Assembly: GCA_017409345.1 (NCBI GenBank)
Contig: JAFQSX010000004.1
Coordinates: forward strand, 124,001 to 188,000
From: Muribaculaceae bacterium
GTDB taxonomy: Bacteria > Bacteroidota > Bacteroidia > Bacteroidales > Muribaculaceae
Length of the DNA: 64,000 nucleotides
Reading direction: 5' to 3'
In this document: positions 36,880 to 46,842 of the stretch, piece by piece
Position numbering within the stretch: position 1 is the first letter of the stretch
Layout of the letters: each line of letters opens with the position of its first letter
Translations under genes and position numbers: made by a program
Notes under the pieces: generated by a model
The model's input: the letters and a program-made list of their open reading frames with translations, nothing else
The model's database searches: none
What the model was told of the DNA's origin: nothing

Positions 36880-38514
36880 TTAATTATTCAATGCAATTTC
36901 AAAAGCTTCTAAATAGTATTCAATAAAATTACCCCAAGAAGCAGAAGCAGCTGTATTTATTGCCGATTTGCTTATTATAGATGATTGAGTTGAGCCACAA
37001 TCGACCAAATACTTTAATGATTGTGCAATATTCTCAACAACTTCTCCATAATTAAAATCTCCACGTGCAATTACTTTTACGCCACAATCATCAAAATCAT
37101 TATTAAATGATGATAAAATCCATTGGCCAAAGCCGGATAATGTAGTTGTTACTGTTGGAACACCAAACGCAACACTTTCAAGTGGAGTGTATCCCCATGG
37201 TTCATAATATGATGGGAAAACAGTTGCGTCCATACCTATCAATAAATCATAGTAACTTTGATTAAAGACACCATCTGTTCCATTTAAATAACATGGCACA
37301 TATATCACCGTTACTCTACTATCCTTACCATTTGCAAAACCGATGCCGTGAATACGATTAAAAATCGGATCTTGATCAGGATTATTTAGCCAATGCGTTA
37401 TAACCGGATCTTCTAATCTTTTTTTGCGTTTAAAATTCAACGATTTCTGGAGGTCAGCACGAGGTTCTTTTGCCCATGCCGGAACCATCACATATGCAAG
37501 AATATCTCTCTCGGGATCAATATCTCCCAATCGAGCAACAGAATCAAGGAATAAATCAATTCCTTTATTGCGATATTCACAACGACCTGATGTTGCTACG
37601 ATAAATGTGTCATCACTCATTTGATATCCGACAAGTGACGAAGCTACATTCAATAGATTTTTACGTGCTTCTTCACGATCCACTGCAAATTTTGTTTTTG
37701 CCGGAACAAAATTTTGTTCAAACCCATTTGGAGTAACAACATGTGGACGAATATCTAGCAATTGTTCGCATTCAATAGCAGTAATCTCACTAACCGTTGT
37801 AAAACAATCAGCATTGTGTGCGGCAGCTTTCTCTAATGAATGCTTTGATTGCATATTTAGTTCGCCAGCCATTTGATCTCCATTATAACCATTTAGATAA
37901 TCGTATAATGGTTTATTATTGCCACAAATACTTCTTCCTATACTTGTTGCATGAGTTGTAAATATTGTTTTTACTGAAGGTAACACACTTTTTACATATA
38001 ATAGCCCCATTCCGGTAGTCCATTCATCAAAGTGTGCGATAATATTTTTCCCTTCTACTCCTTCAAAGTCACATATACTTTTTATTACCAATCCGGCTGC
38101 ATGAGAAAAAGCACATGCTTCATCATAATCTCCATATGCATGTAGTGAGTCTACGCCATAACGATTCCACATTTCACCATAAAACTCATCTTTTACAGCA
38201 TACATTGAATCAAAACTCACTAATACTACGATTGGTTTTCCGGGAATATCCCAACGCCCTACTCTGACATTTATCCCTTCTGGGAGTTGAGCCTGAGATT
38301 TCCATTGTTTCAACAATGTTTTAGACTCAATAAAATAGGGTGACGGAGTTTCATTACTCCACACATCGGGACCGATAAAAATAGTTTTATCTTTATATAA
38401 CTTTTGTAATGTTTTTGCTTTTGTTGATAAAACGGTGTATATTCCACCTATCTTATTACAAACCTCCCAACTTGTTTCAAACAGCAGGTCAATCTTTACC
38501 GTTGCTTTTTCCAT
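36880..38514 (-). CDS. glycogen synthase, GT3 (eukaryote-like) family
   Basis: The 544-residue cytosolic glycosyltransferase extends glycogen from a nucleotide-glucose donor. It carries the GT3 start LLFETSWEVCNKIGGIYTVLSTKA, the FTTHATSIGRSICGNN motif, VVTPNGFE, and the acceptor/donor motif FPSYYEPWGYTPLESVAFGVPTVTTTLSGFG. This is the Bacteroidota GT3 class rather than the usual bacterial GT5 GlgA. The open frame begins at 38544, but the -7 box at 38542-38549 overlaps that point, so the ATG at 38514 (MEKATVKIDLLFET) is the start. glgP follows. Confidence 0.93.
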   Translation of the reverse strand: MEKATVKIDLLFETSWEVCNKIGGIYTVLSTKAKTLQKLYKDKTIFIGPDVWSNETPSPYFIESKTLLKQWKSQAQLPEGINVRVGRWDIPGKPIVVLVSFDSMYAVKDEFYGEMWNRYGVDSLHAYGDYDEACAFSHAAGLVIKSICDFEGVEGKNIIAHFDEWTTGMGLLYVKSVLPSVKTIFTTHATSIGRSICGNNKPLYDYLNGYNGDQMAGELNMQSKHSLEKAAAHNADCFTTVSEITAIECEQLLDIRPHVVTPNGFEQNFVPAKTKFAVDREEARKNLLNVASSLVGYQMSDDTFIVATSGRCEYRNKGIDLFLDSVARLGDIDPERDILAYVMVPAWAKEPRADLQKSLNFKRKKRLEDPVITHWLNNPDQDPIFNRIHGIGFANGKDSRVTVIYVPCYLNGTDGVFNQSYYDLLIGMDATVFPSYYEPWGYTPLESVAFGVPTVTTTLSGFGQWILSSFNNDFDDCGVKVIARGDFNYGEVVENIAQSLKYLVDCGSTQSSIISKSAINTAASASWGNFIEYYLEAFEIALNN

Positions 38515-38541
38515 ATTGTAGATTTTCAAAATTTGAAAGTG

Positions 38542-38549
38542 CAAAGATA
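38542..38549 (-). promoter_or_regulatory. -7 box for the glycogen operon
   Basis: TATCTTTG on the minus strand, exact consensus, 27 bp before the chosen start of glycogen synthase. It rules out the longer frame. Confidence 0.6.
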
Positions 38550-38751
38550 GTAAAAAAAATTAATTCTACCATAAACACTACTACATTAATCAATTAGAAG
38601 TAACCAACAACCTCCTAGACCTCGCATTAATAGTATATTTTGGCACATCATATTATTTCACTTATTCATATAAAATTTATTTCACCCTTCCACTTTCCCG
38701 TGCTAAATATTAATAATTATTCATTCATACACATTAATTCTTGTTGAAATA

Positions 38752-38783
38752 TTTGGAAATTATAATTAAATTATTTTACTTTG
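38752..38783 (+). promoter_or_regulatory. promoter for the mini sorting-domain protein and pullulanase
   Basis: TTTG (38752-38755), 20-bp spacer, TTACTTTG (38776-38783, one mismatch), 29 bp before the ATG at 38813. Confidence 0.5.
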
Positions 38784-38812
38784 TACACAATAAGGTATAA
38801 ACCATTAAAAAC

Positions 38813-39121
38813 ATGAAGAAACTAAAATATATTTCAGTGGCTTTATTTATTAGCATGATGACCATTAGTTCATCGGCTGTTTATGCCTTTCCAGCACAAT
38901 CAATAGAAAATATTGCCACTCATGCATCAGTAAAGGCTACATCAGGAGCAATTACTTTGGTTGCAAATAGTGATGAACCTATACAATTTCACATATATTC
39001 AATTACCGGCCAAGCAATAAAAACAATTACATTATCCCAAGGTACTACCACTATAGAGTTACCTCGTGGATATTACATCGTTAAATGCAATTATTGGTCA
39101 AAAACTGTTATTGTAAAATAG
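38813..39121 (+). CDS. mini exported protein consisting of a T9SS-type C-terminal domain
   Basis: The 102-residue protein has a signal peptide (about 1-25, ending VYAFPAQ). After a short spacer it has one domain (about 40-102: GAITLVANSDEPIQFHIYSITGQAI, GYYIVKCNYWSKTVIVK). That domain has the strand pattern and the ...YIVK...VIVK ending of T9SS type A sorting domains, as in the last 70 residues of the 1304- and 898-residue proteins here. No passenger domain is present. It lies 35 nt before the pullulanase gene, so they are likely co-transcribed. It might be a truncated relic, an assembly factor or a small surface protein. Confidence 0.65.
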   Translation: MKKLKYISVALFISMMTISSSAVYAFPAQSIENIATHASVKATSGAITLVANSDEPIQFHIYSITGQAIKTITLSQGTTTIELPRGYYIVKCNYWSKTVIVK

Positions 39122-39156
39122 TAGTAAATTATAATCATACTTAAAACAATCATTAA

Positions 39157-41178
39157 ATGAAAATTAACCTCATTAAACTCTGCACCGGAACAATGATTTC
39201 GGCAGCATTGCTATGTGGAGTATCGGCAAATGCCACCCCTTCAAACATGGAAACAGCATACGCTTCATTTCCCGCCTACAATGGCGATGACCTAGAATTA
39301 AAAGTAGATAACAATGGAACTCATTTCACAGTGTGGTCTCCTCAAGCTCAAGCAGCACAAGTATTGCTTTACGACACTGATCGCAACACTGCATCAATTG
39401 CAACACTTGACATGCAAAAGAGCGAAAGTGGCACATGGAGAGTATCTGTCCCCGAAAAGTTATATGGCAAATTCTATACCTTCCGCATCAAGTATGAAGG
39501 TAAATGGCTTGATGAAACACCCGGCGTGTGGGCTAAAGCCGTAGGAACTAATGGCCGCCGTGCTGCAATCATTGATTTTACATCAACTAATCCTGCCGGT
39601 TGGGAAAATGACAAAGGTCCTGAAATCGGAAGCATTGCAGATGTTATTATCTACGAAATGCACCACCGCGATTTCTCAATTCACCCATCTTCTGGCATAG
39701 TAAACAAAGGTAAATTCCTTGCACTTACTGAGCAAGGTACTCGTTCTCTTCTCGGCGACAAAACTGGTATTGATCACTTGAAAGAATTGGGTATTACTCA
39801 CGTTCACATTCTTCCATCTTACGACTACAATAGTGTAGATGAAAGCCAACTTCCCGAAAATAAATACAACTGGGGTTATGATCCCTATAACTATAACGTC
39901 CCCGAAGGATCTTACTCAACCAATCCTTCTAACCCTTCAACTCGCATTCTTGAAATGAAGCAAATGATTAAAGCTCTTCACGATGCCGGTATCGGTGTAA
40001 TCATGGATGTTGTATATAATCACACTGCAAACAATGACGATTCTAACTTCTCATTAACCGCACCCAAATACTACTATCGTTATCGCCAAGACGGCACTTA
40101 TAGCGACGCATCGGGCTGTGGCAATGAAACAGCCTCTGAACGTGAACAAATGCGTAACTACATCGTAAATTCGGTTAAATATTGGGCAGAAGAATACCAT
40201 ATTGATGGCTTCCGTTTCGACCTTATGGCAATCCACGACACTGAAACTATGAACGAAGTAGCTAAAACTCTTAAAGAGGTAAATCCTCGCATCTTTGTAT
40301 ATGGCGAAGGTTGGACATGTGGTGACTCACCTCTCCCTGTTGAGCGTCGTGCACTAAAAGAAAACGTAGCAAAAATGGAAGGTATTGCAGTGTTTAGCGA
40401 CGACCTTCGTGATGCGGTAAAAGGACATTATAGCAATGGAGAAAACAGAGGTTTTGCGACTAATGCCCCCGGCAACAAAGAAACCGTTAAAATTGGTATC
40501 GTTGCTTCAACTGCACACCCACAAGTTAATTACTCAAAAGGCAATAACTCTAAATTTGCATACGCTACAGCTCCTACTCAAATTATCAACTACGTTTCTT
40601 GCCACGATGACTATAGCCTCACCGACAAACTTAATGTATCAATGAAAGGTGCAAGCAAAGAAGAAAAGATGCGTGCAGCTCGTTTAGCTCAAACTATCGT
40701 ATTCACTTCACAAGGCACTCCATTTATGTTTGCCGGAGAAGAAGTATTCCGTAACAAAAAGGGCATTCACAACACATATAATCGCCCCGACTCAGTTAAT
40801 GCTATCGACTGGACATTGAAAAATAAAAACGCCGAACAATTCAACTACTATTGCGAATTAACAAAACTCCGCAAAGCTCACCCTGCATTCCGAATGACTA
40901 CAGCTGAAGCTATCGCTAAACACATCGTTTTTGATGACGTTAAAGGCGAAAATCTCATCTCATACTCAATCAAAGACAATGCGAACGGCGACTCTTGGAA
41001 AGAAATCAAACTTGTGTTAAATGGTTCAAACGAAGCTCAAGAAGTAAAAATCAAAAAAGGCGAATGGATTATCATTGCACAAGATGGCAAACTAAAAGCC
41101 GATGGCATGGGCACAACCAAAGGCGGCAAGATGACAGTAGCCCCAACATCAGCCCTAATCCTCGCTCGCGTAAAATAA
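39157..41178 (+). CDS. pulA: exported type I pullulanase (GH13)
   Basis: The 673-residue enzyme cleaves alpha-1,6 branches of pullulan, starch or glycogen. A signal peptide (about 1-26) leads to a CBM48 domain (about 45-125, HFTVWSPQAQAAQVLLYD). The GH13 barrel follows with the type I pullulanase signature YNWGYDPYNYNVPEGSYSTNP, the nucleophile Asp in GFRFDLM, the acid Glu in YGEGWTCGD and the SCHDDYSLTDK region. A C-terminal beta-domain ends it. Exported debranching fits use of dietary glucans; the glycogen operon lies divergently, 0.3 kb away. Confidence 0.93.
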   Translation: MKINLIKLCTGTMISAALLCGVSANATPSNMETAYASFPAYNGDDLELKVDNNGTHFTVWSPQAQAAQVLLYDTDRNTASIATLDMQKSESGTWRVSVPEKLYGKFYTFRIKYEGKWLDETPGVWAKAVGTNGRRAAIIDFTSTNPAGWENDKGPEIGSIADVIIYEMHHRDFSIHPSSGIVNKGKFLALTEQGTRSLLGDKTGIDHLKELGITHVHILPSYDYNSVDESQLPENKYNWGYDPYNYNVPEGSYSTNPSNPSTRILEMKQMIKALHDAGIGVIMDVVYNHTANNDDSNFSLTAPKYYYRYRQDGTYSDASGCGNETASEREQMRNYIVNSVKYWAEEYHIDGFRFDLMAIHDTETMNEVAKTLKEVNPRIFVYGEGWTCGDSPLPVERRALKENVAKMEGIAVFSDDLRDAVKGHYSNGENRGFATNAPGNKETVKIGIVASTAHPQVNYSKGNNSKFAYATAPTQIINYVSCHDDYSLTDKLNVSMKGASKEEKMRAARLAQTIVFTSQGTPFMFAGEEVFRNKKGIHNTYNRPDSVNAIDWTLKNKNAEQFNYYCELTKLRKAHPAFRMTTAEAIAKHIVFDDVKGENLISYSIKDNANGDSWKEIKLVLNGSNEAQEVKIKKGEWIIIAQDGKLKADGMGTTKGGKMTVAPTSALILARVK

Positions 41179-41200
41179 GCAACTCTTACAATCGATACAA

Positions 41201-41234
41201 CAAAGCCGAGTTCTTACTCGGCTTTGTTTATTTT
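41201..41234 (+). terminator. pullulanase terminator
   Basis: Perfect 11-bp arms CAAAGCCGAGT (41201-41211) and ACTCGGCTTTG (41216-41226), 4-nt loop, then a T-rich tail; 22 nt past the stop. Confidence 0.9.
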
Positions 41235-41373
41235 ATAATAATTGTCATTTTTTACAACTAATTGTATATCATCTGAGTAGCATTTTCCAATTTTAACCTT
41301 ATTAATTAACCTAACATCTTGAACAATGATATTAAATCCACGATAGTAATGACTAATAATTATATCATTTTCT

Positions 41374-42192
41374 CTACCAATCTTTTATCCCTTGACGATA
41401 TTTTTCGATATTTTCCCTTCTAATAAAAAATGTACAACGTGGCGAATACCCTTTACCCCTAATAAGTAAAACAGGAAATAATTTATTTCTTTTCAATAAA
41501 TCTTGCAAATCTTGAGTTATAGAAATACTATCAGACATTGGTAAGTTATCTGGACGCATAATTTCCACATTATACGATTCCAAATCGTTGTTTTCATCTA
41601 AATTAGCACCATTTACCACCACCACCAAACTATTAATAGCCGGATATTTTTCGATAGGAAATTCATTCAACAACTCCATTACTTTCAGCTCAGGCTTTCG
41701 TTCTATAATTATAGCATTTTGAACTGCATTTATATTTTTTATTACGCCGTTTTCAACAAGCATTTCGTATTCGTTTTCATATATACTTTCCCAGCCCATA
41801 TGCACATAATGTAGACATTTACCATCTACTATTCTTAGCGTATCACTTACCCACGACGCATATACTTTTCCGTTATTGTCTTGATAATTCTTTACCAAAT
41901 CACTGACATCAATTTTTTTTAATCCATCTATAGTAAATTCATTGATACTTTCAAGAAATAACGAGTCGTTTTGAATCGACCACTCTCCAATATAACCTCG
42001 CCATAATGCAGTACACGAAGTTGAGGGCAATCTTTTTTGTATTTGATTATACAATTTCTCATTCAGAGATAATGGTTCTGAGAATATTTCCATAGTATCT
42101 CCATTCCAAACTAATCTTTCACCAAATTGAGCTGTAGCACTTAATTTTAAACATACTGCTAATAACAATATTAATATTCCCATTTTTTTCAT
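41374..42192 (-). CDS. secreted protein of unknown function
   Basis: The 272-residue protein has a signal peptide (MKKMGILILLLAVCLKLSATAQ). A mixed alpha/beta body begins FGERLVWNGDTMEIFSEPLSLN, with repeated Trp-Asn/Asp turns (SIQNDSLFLESI, ASWVSDTLRIVDG) and a C-terminal basic segment (RGKGYSPRCTFFIRRENIEK). I recognise no family. It follows radA by 35 nt on the same strand and may share its transcript, although a link to DNA repair is unlikely. Confidence 0.7.
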   Translation of the reverse strand: MKKMGILILLLAVCLKLSATAQFGERLVWNGDTMEIFSEPLSLNEKLYNQIQKRLPSTSCTALWRGYIGEWSIQNDSLFLESINEFTIDGLKKIDVSDLVKNYQDNNGKVYASWVSDTLRIVDGKCLHYVHMGWESIYENEYEMLVENGVIKNINAVQNAIIIERKPELKVMELLNEFPIEKYPAINSLVVVVNGANLDENNDLESYNVEIMRPDNLPMSDSISITQDLQDLLKRNKLFPVLLIRGKGYSPRCTFFIRRENIEKYRQGIKDW

Positions 42193-42227
42193 AACACAAT
42201 TAGGTTTTATGTCGTTTTTATTTCATC

Positions 42228-43589
42228 CTATGCAAACAACATCCTAAATGCTTCTTCGACTTTGGCAACCTCTACGATTTTTATTTTGAGGCGTGAAGTG
42301 TCGATGCCTTTGAGATTGTTGCGAGGTATGATGATGGTTTTCATTCCAAGTTTTTCGGCTTCCATGATGCGTTGCTCGATGCGTGTGATAGGACGAATTT
42401 CGCCCGACAATCCCACTTCGCCCGACATACACACACCTTTAGGTATTGCCATATCAACATTTGACGAAAGTATTGCACATATAACAGCCAAATCGAGTGC
42501 AGGATCATTTACTTTCAATCCTCCTGCTATATTTAAGAACACATCTTTTTGCACAAGTTTAAATCCCACTCGCTTTTCAAGCACAGCAAGGAGCATATTC
42601 ATGCGTTTTGAGTCAAAACCGGTTACAGATCGTTGAGGCGTGCCGTATGCGGCCGTGCTAACCAACGCTTGAGCCTCAATAAGGAATGGGCGAATCCCTT
42701 CAAGTGTCACACCAATTGCAACCCCAGATAATTCTTCATCACTATGTGACAATAACATTTCTGACGGATTAGTTACTTCACGCAACCCTCGTTGACACAT
42801 TTCATATATTCCCAATTCAGATGTACTTCCAAAACGATTCTTTATAGAGCGAAGTATGCGATACATATATTGGCGGTCTCCCTCAAATTGCAATACGGCA
42901 TCAACAATATGCTCAAGTACTTTGGGACCCGCAATACTTCCTTCTTTATTAATATGTCCAATAAGCAACACAGGCACCCCACTCTCTTTGGCATATTTGA
43001 GCAATTGTGCCGAACATTCGCGCACTTGGCTCACACTTCCTGCCGATGATTCAATCGCATCAGTGGCAATTGTTTGAATTGAATCTACTATAAGAATCTG
43101 TGGCTGTACCTCTTCGATGTGGTCAAAAATATTTTCAAGCGAAGTTTCACACACAATATAACAATTATCACTTTGACGACCAATACGATCGGCTCGCAAT
43201 TTTAATTGTGTAGCGCTTTCTTCGCCCGATACATATAATATTGTTTTTGACTTTATTGAGAGTATATTTTGTAAAACCAATGTTGATTTTCCAATACCCG
43301 GTTCTCCACCAATAAGTACCAATGAACCGGCAACAAGTCCTCCTCCAAGCACACGATTAAGTTCTTCACTTGGCATGTGAATACGAGGTTCGTTCATTGC
43401 TTTGATTTCCGATACCTTTTGTGGCGTACTTTTTGCCACTCGAGTAGATTTTGTGCCTCGATTTTGCTTTGACGAAACTTTTTCTTCAACCATTGTACCC
43501 CATTCACCACACGAGGGACATCGCCCCTCCCATTTAGGAGAATCGGCACCACATGAGTTACAAAACCACATTGATTTTACTTTTGCCAT
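42228..43589 (-). CDS. radA: DNA repair protein RadA
   Basis: RadA (Sms) is a RecA-like ATPase that promotes branch migration in recombination. The 453-residue protein has an N-terminal C4 zinc finger (CNSCGADSPKWEGRCPSCGEW, about 10-30), Walker A GGEPGIGKST (about 93-102), Walker B ILIVDSIQT, the RadA-specific KNRFG motif (about 252-256) and a Lon-like C-terminal domain. Complete. It lies 26 nt after a SpoU-type methyltransferase gene. Confidence 0.97.
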   Translation of the reverse strand: MAKVKSMWFCNSCGADSPKWEGRCPSCGEWGTMVEEKVSSKQNRGTKSTRVAKSTPQKVSEIKAMNEPRIHMPSEELNRVLGGGLVAGSLVLIGGEPGIGKSTLVLQNILSIKSKTILYVSGEESATQLKLRADRIGRQSDNCYIVCETSLENIFDHIEEVQPQILIVDSIQTIATDAIESSAGSVSQVRECSAQLLKYAKESGVPVLLIGHINKEGSIAGPKVLEHIVDAVLQFEGDRQYMYRILRSIKNRFGSTSELGIYEMCQRGLREVTNPSEMLLSHSDEELSGVAIGVTLEGIRPFLIEAQALVSTAAYGTPQRSVTGFDSKRMNMLLAVLEKRVGFKLVQKDVFLNIAGGLKVNDPALDLAVICAILSSNVDMAIPKGVCMSGEVGLSGEIRPITRIEQRIMEAEKLGMKTIIIPRNNLKGIDTSRLKIKIVEVAKVEEAFRMLFA

Positions 43590-43615
43590 AAATTTTATGA
43601 GCTATATATGTTGGG

Positions 43616-44377
43616 TTATATTCTTCTTCTAAATTCTGCCACAGTTATAGCTGTAGCCATTCCCACATTTAAAGACTCCGATGTAGGTCGCTCTTGTGGA
43701 AATGATGGAATAAATAATCGGCGTTTTATGAGGTGTCCTATTTCATCTGAAATACCTTGACCTTCATTTCCCATTACTACAATCCCATGAGGAGTGAGCG
43801 ATGCCTCATAAATATTTCTCCCATCAAGAAATGTGCCATAAACCGGGATATCGGGGTTGCGTTTTATCAACTCAGCAAGGTCAAGATAATGCACCTTTAC
43901 TCGTGATATAGCACCCATTGTGGCCTGCACAACTTTCGGATTATATACATCTACTGTTTCGGGAGAACACACTATATCTGTGATACCAAACCAATCAGCA
44001 ATTCTAATAATCGTGCCTAAATTTCCCGGATCTTGCACTCGGTCGAGCGCAATTACTAAATTTGAAGATAATCCTTTCTCATCAAATATCACTTGAGGCA
44101 TTTCATACACCGCCAGCACTTGCGTTGGTGTCGACAACTGGCTCATGCGCTCCATATCGGCACGTTTCGCCACAATTGGTTGCGCATTAGGCAACTCTTT
44201 TTCATGCTGTTCAATCCATGCAGTAGTAGCAAACAGATATTTACACTTAAATGAATTCCAAGTATCAATAACACATTTCGTTCCCTCGGCAACAAAGCAA
44301 CCTTCTTCTCGGCGATTGCGAACGTTCCCAAGCGAAGCCACCATTTTACGGAGATTATTTGTAAGCTCAATCATCAT
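43616..44377 (-). CDS. SpoU/TrmH-family RNA 2'-O-methyltransferase
   Basis: The enzyme is a SPOUT-fold methyltransferase of rRNA or tRNA ribose. It has the N-terminal RNA-binding domain (REEGCFVAEGTKCV) and the knot motifs LDRVQDPGNLGTIIRIADWFG, GIVVMGNEGQGI, and RRLFIPSFPQERPTSESLNVGMATAIT. The open frame begins at 44404, but a -7 box at 44382-44389 lies within it. The ATG at 44377 starts a protein of normal family length (253 residues), and its A is only 4 nt from the -7 box, suggesting a leaderless mRNA. Target nucleotide unknown. Confidence 0.9.
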   Translation of the reverse strand: MMIELTNNLRKMVASLGNVRNRREEGCFVAEGTKCVIDTWNSFKCKYLFATTAWIEQHEKELPNAQPIVAKRADMERMSQLSTPTQVLAVYEMPQVIFDEKGLSSNLVIALDRVQDPGNLGTIIRIADWFGITDIVCSPETVDVYNPKVVQATMGAISRVKVHYLDLAELIKRNPDIPVYGTFLDGRNIYEASLTPHGIVVMGNEGQGISDEIGHLIKRRLFIPSFPQERPTSESLNVGMATAITVAEFRRRI

Positions 44378-44381
44378 AAAA

Positions 44382-44389
44382 CAAAGATA
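44382..44389 (-). promoter_or_regulatory. -7 box of the methyltransferase-radA operon
   Basis: TATCTTTG on the minus strand, exact consensus, with its G exactly 4 nt before the A of ATG 44377. No well-spaced -33. Confidence 0.55.
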
Positions 44390-44505
44390 CAACATTCTTG
44401 GCAATTCTTCATCATTTTACCCCGTTTGATGTTATTTTTTGTTTATCTATGCGCTTTTTTCGATGTTTTACAACATGTTTTTTATCACGAATCAAAAGTG
44501 TTTAG

Positions 44506-44513
44506 TATCTTTG
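44506..44513 (+). promoter_or_regulatory. -7 box of the nfo promoter
   Basis: TATCTTTG, exact consensus, 28 bp before the nfo ATG. Confidence 0.55.
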
Positions 44514-44541
44514 TAGATAATTTTTCAAAATTCGTCTATTA

Positions 44542-45384
44542 ATGAAATTTATAGGAGCACATGTTTCGGCAAGTAATGGTGTGAGTCAAGCACCAATTAA
44601 TGCACATGCGATTGGTGCCGATGCTTTTGCATTATTTACCCGCAATCCATCTCGATGGACCTCTAAGCCTATTAGCGACAAAGAAGCAGAGGCCTTTAAA
44701 GAGAATTGCGCCAAATATGGATACACCCCATCTCAAATATTGCCCCACGATAGTTATCTAATCAACCTTGGAGCTCCCGAAGCTGAGAAACTCGAGAAGT
44801 CGCGCGAAGCATTTCTCGACGAGATGCAACGTTGCGAGCAATTAGGGTTGACACTACTCAACTTTCACCCGGGCAGTCATTTAAAGATGATGCCCGTTGA
44901 CGATTGCCTCGACCTCATTGCTGCTTCAATCAATATCACACTCGAAAAAACATCGGGAGTAAAAGCAGTGATTGAAAACACTGCCGGTCAAGGCTCAAAC
45001 CTTGGCTATTCATTTGAACAAATTGCTCATATAATAGACAAAGTTGACGATAAAACACGTGTGGGAGTATGTATTGATTCATGCCATGCGTTTGCAGCCG
45101 GATATGACCTATCCACAATTAACGGATATGCCGATACTTGGCGCAGATTTGATGAGATTATTGGATTCCAATATCTTAGCGGCATGCACCTCAACGACAC
45201 GAAGAAAGGTCTTGCTTCAAAGGTTGACCGCCATGAAACACTTGGAAATGGAGTACTTGGTGCCGATTTCTTCTCATTCTTGATGAACGACCCTCGCATG
45301 GATAATATTCCACTAATTCTTGAAACTCCTGACGAAGAGATTTGGGCTCAAGAAATCGCGTGGTTAAAATCGCTAATTAAATAA
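44542..45384 (+). CDS. nfo: endonuclease IV (AP endonuclease)
   Basis: Nfo cuts DNA 5' of abasic sites in base excision repair, using three zinc ions. The 280-residue TIM barrel contains [10 protein letters not shown], the metal-ligand regions [58 protein letters not shown] and the final ETPDEE. All ligands appear intact. It is followed 32 nt later by a sugar MFS transporter. Confidence 0.96.
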   Translation: MKFIGAHVSASNGVSQAPINAHAIGADAFALFTRNPSRWTSKPISDKEAEAFKENCAKYGYTPSQILPHDSYLINLGAPEAEKLEKSREAFLDEMQRCEQLGLTLLNFHPGSHLKMMPVDDCLDLIAASINITLEKTSGVKAVIENTAGQGSNLGYSFEQIAHIIDKVDDKTRVGVCIDSCHAFAAGYDLSTINGYADTWRRFDEIIGFQYLSGMHLNDTKKGLASKVDRHETLGNGVLGADFFSFLMNDPRMDNIPLILETPDEEIWAQEIAWLKSLIK

Positions 45385-45416
45385 ATTAACAATTATATCA
45401 ACTTACATTTTTAGAC

Positions 45417-46775
45417 ATGAAAACAAAACCCGATTTAAGTTTTTGGAAACTATGGAATCTTAGTTTCGGATTCTTCGGCGTACAAATCGCCTATGCACTC
45501 CAAAGTGCAAACATCTCACGCATTTTCGCGACATTAGGAGCAGACCCTCACGATTTAAGTTTCTTCTGGATTCTTCCTCCTTTAATGGGTATAATTGTTC
45601 AACCTCTTGTAGGTAAATGGAGCGATAATACATGGACTCGTTTCGGCCGTCGCATTCCATATTTGTTCATTGGAGCCCTTGTAGCAGTCTTGGTAATGTG
45701 TATGCTTCCTAATGCAGGTAGTTTTGGTTTAACGATTAGCGCTGCAATGATTTTTGGTCTCATTTCATTGATGTTCCTTGACACATCTATTAATATGGCA
45801 ATGCAACCATTTAAAATGATGGTGGGAGATATGGTTAATGAAAAGCAAAAAGGTCTAGCCTATTCAATCCAAAGTTTCTTGTGTAATGCCGGCAGTTTAG
45901 TTGGATATTTATTCCCCTACATTTTCACTGCTATCGGCATTGCAAGTGTTGCTGCTGAAGGAGAAATCCCCGATTCTGTTAAATGGTCGTTCTACATTGG
46001 CGCAATAATCCTTATATTATGTGTCATTTATACTACTGCAACCGTTAAGGAAATGCCCCCAAAACAATATGCAGAATATCATGGAATTTCTGAAAGTGAC
46101 GAAAAAGAGAAAACTAGCATGTTTAAACTACTCGTCAATGCTCCTAAAACATTCTGGACTGTAGGTCTTGTTCAATTTTTCTGTTGGGCCGCATTTATGT
46201 ATATGTGGACTTACACTAATGGAGCTATTGCTGTGAGCGCTTTTGACACACCAACCATCATTAAAGATGGCGTTGTAGCCCTTGACGTTGCATCTAAACA
46301 ATATCAAGCAGCAGGCGACTGGGTTGGTGTTCTATTTGCAGTACAAGCAATAGGATCAGTCCTTTGGGCTATTGTAATTCCAATGTTTAAAAATCGCAAA
46401 TTTATATATGCGTTAAGCCTTATATTAGGTGGTATCGGATTTATTTCAACATACTACATTGCCGATCAATACATGCTATTTATTTCATATGCATTAATCG
46501 GTTGTGCATGGGCTGCAATGTTAGCATTGCCATTTACAATCCTCACAAACTCTTTGTCAGGTAAAAATATGGGTACATACCTTGGGCTATTTAATGGAAC
46601 AATCTGTTTGCCACAAATTATTGCAGCATCAATTGGGGGTATCTGTGTCTCGCTTCTCACTCCTGCCGGAGAAATTGCTGCACAAGATAGAATGCTCGTT
46701 CTTGCAGGTATTCTTCTCATCGTTGGTGCACTCTCTGTGTTTATTATCAAAGAAACTTCTGCAGAAAAGAAATAA
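45417..46775 (+). CDS. MFS transporter of the sugar (SLC45/GPH-like) type
   Basis: This 452-residue, 12-helix protein starts KPDLSFWKLWNLSFGFFGVQIAYALQSANISRIF. It carries the MFS A-type loop (GKWSDNTWTRFGRRIPY) and GAFMYMWTYTNG-like helices typical of the sucrose/maltose-type (SLC45-like) carriers of Bacteroidota. A maltose or glucoside import role would match pullulanase, glycogen phosphorylase and synthase nearby, but that is inference. It is 32 nt after nfo and before a terminator. Confidence 0.82.
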   Translation: MKTKPDLSFWKLWNLSFGFFGVQIAYALQSANISRIFATLGADPHDLSFFWILPPLMGIIVQPLVGKWSDNTWTRFGRRIPYLFIGALVAVLVMCMLPNAGSFGLTISAAMIFGLISLMFLDTSINMAMQPFKMMVGDMVNEKQKGLAYSIQSFLCNAGSLVGYLFPYIFTAIGIASVAAEGEIPDSVKWSFYIGAIILILCVIYTTATVKEMPPKQYAEYHGISESDEKEKTSMFKLLVNAPKTFWTVGLVQFFCWAAFMYMWTYTNGAIAVSAFDTPTIIKDGVVALDVASKQYQAAGDWVGVLFAVQAIGSVLWAIVIPMFKNRKFIYALSLILGGIGFISTYYIADQYMLFISYALIGCAWAAMLALPFTILTNSLSGKNMGTYLGLFNGTICLPQIIAASIGGICVSLLTPAGEIAAQDRMLVLAGILLIVGALSVFIIKETSAEKK

Positions 46776-46795
46776 ACCTCTTATATCTCAACGCT

Positions 46796-46834
46796 CAACC
46801 ACCATTTCTTTTTTTGAGATGGTGGTTGTTTTAT
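46796..46834 (+). terminator. terminator of nfo-MFS
   Basis: Perfect 10-bp arms CAACCACCAT (46796-46805) and ATGGTGGTTG (46819-46828), 13-nt T-rich loop, then TTTTA. Confidence 0.78.
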
Positions 46835-46842
46835 CTCTACTA

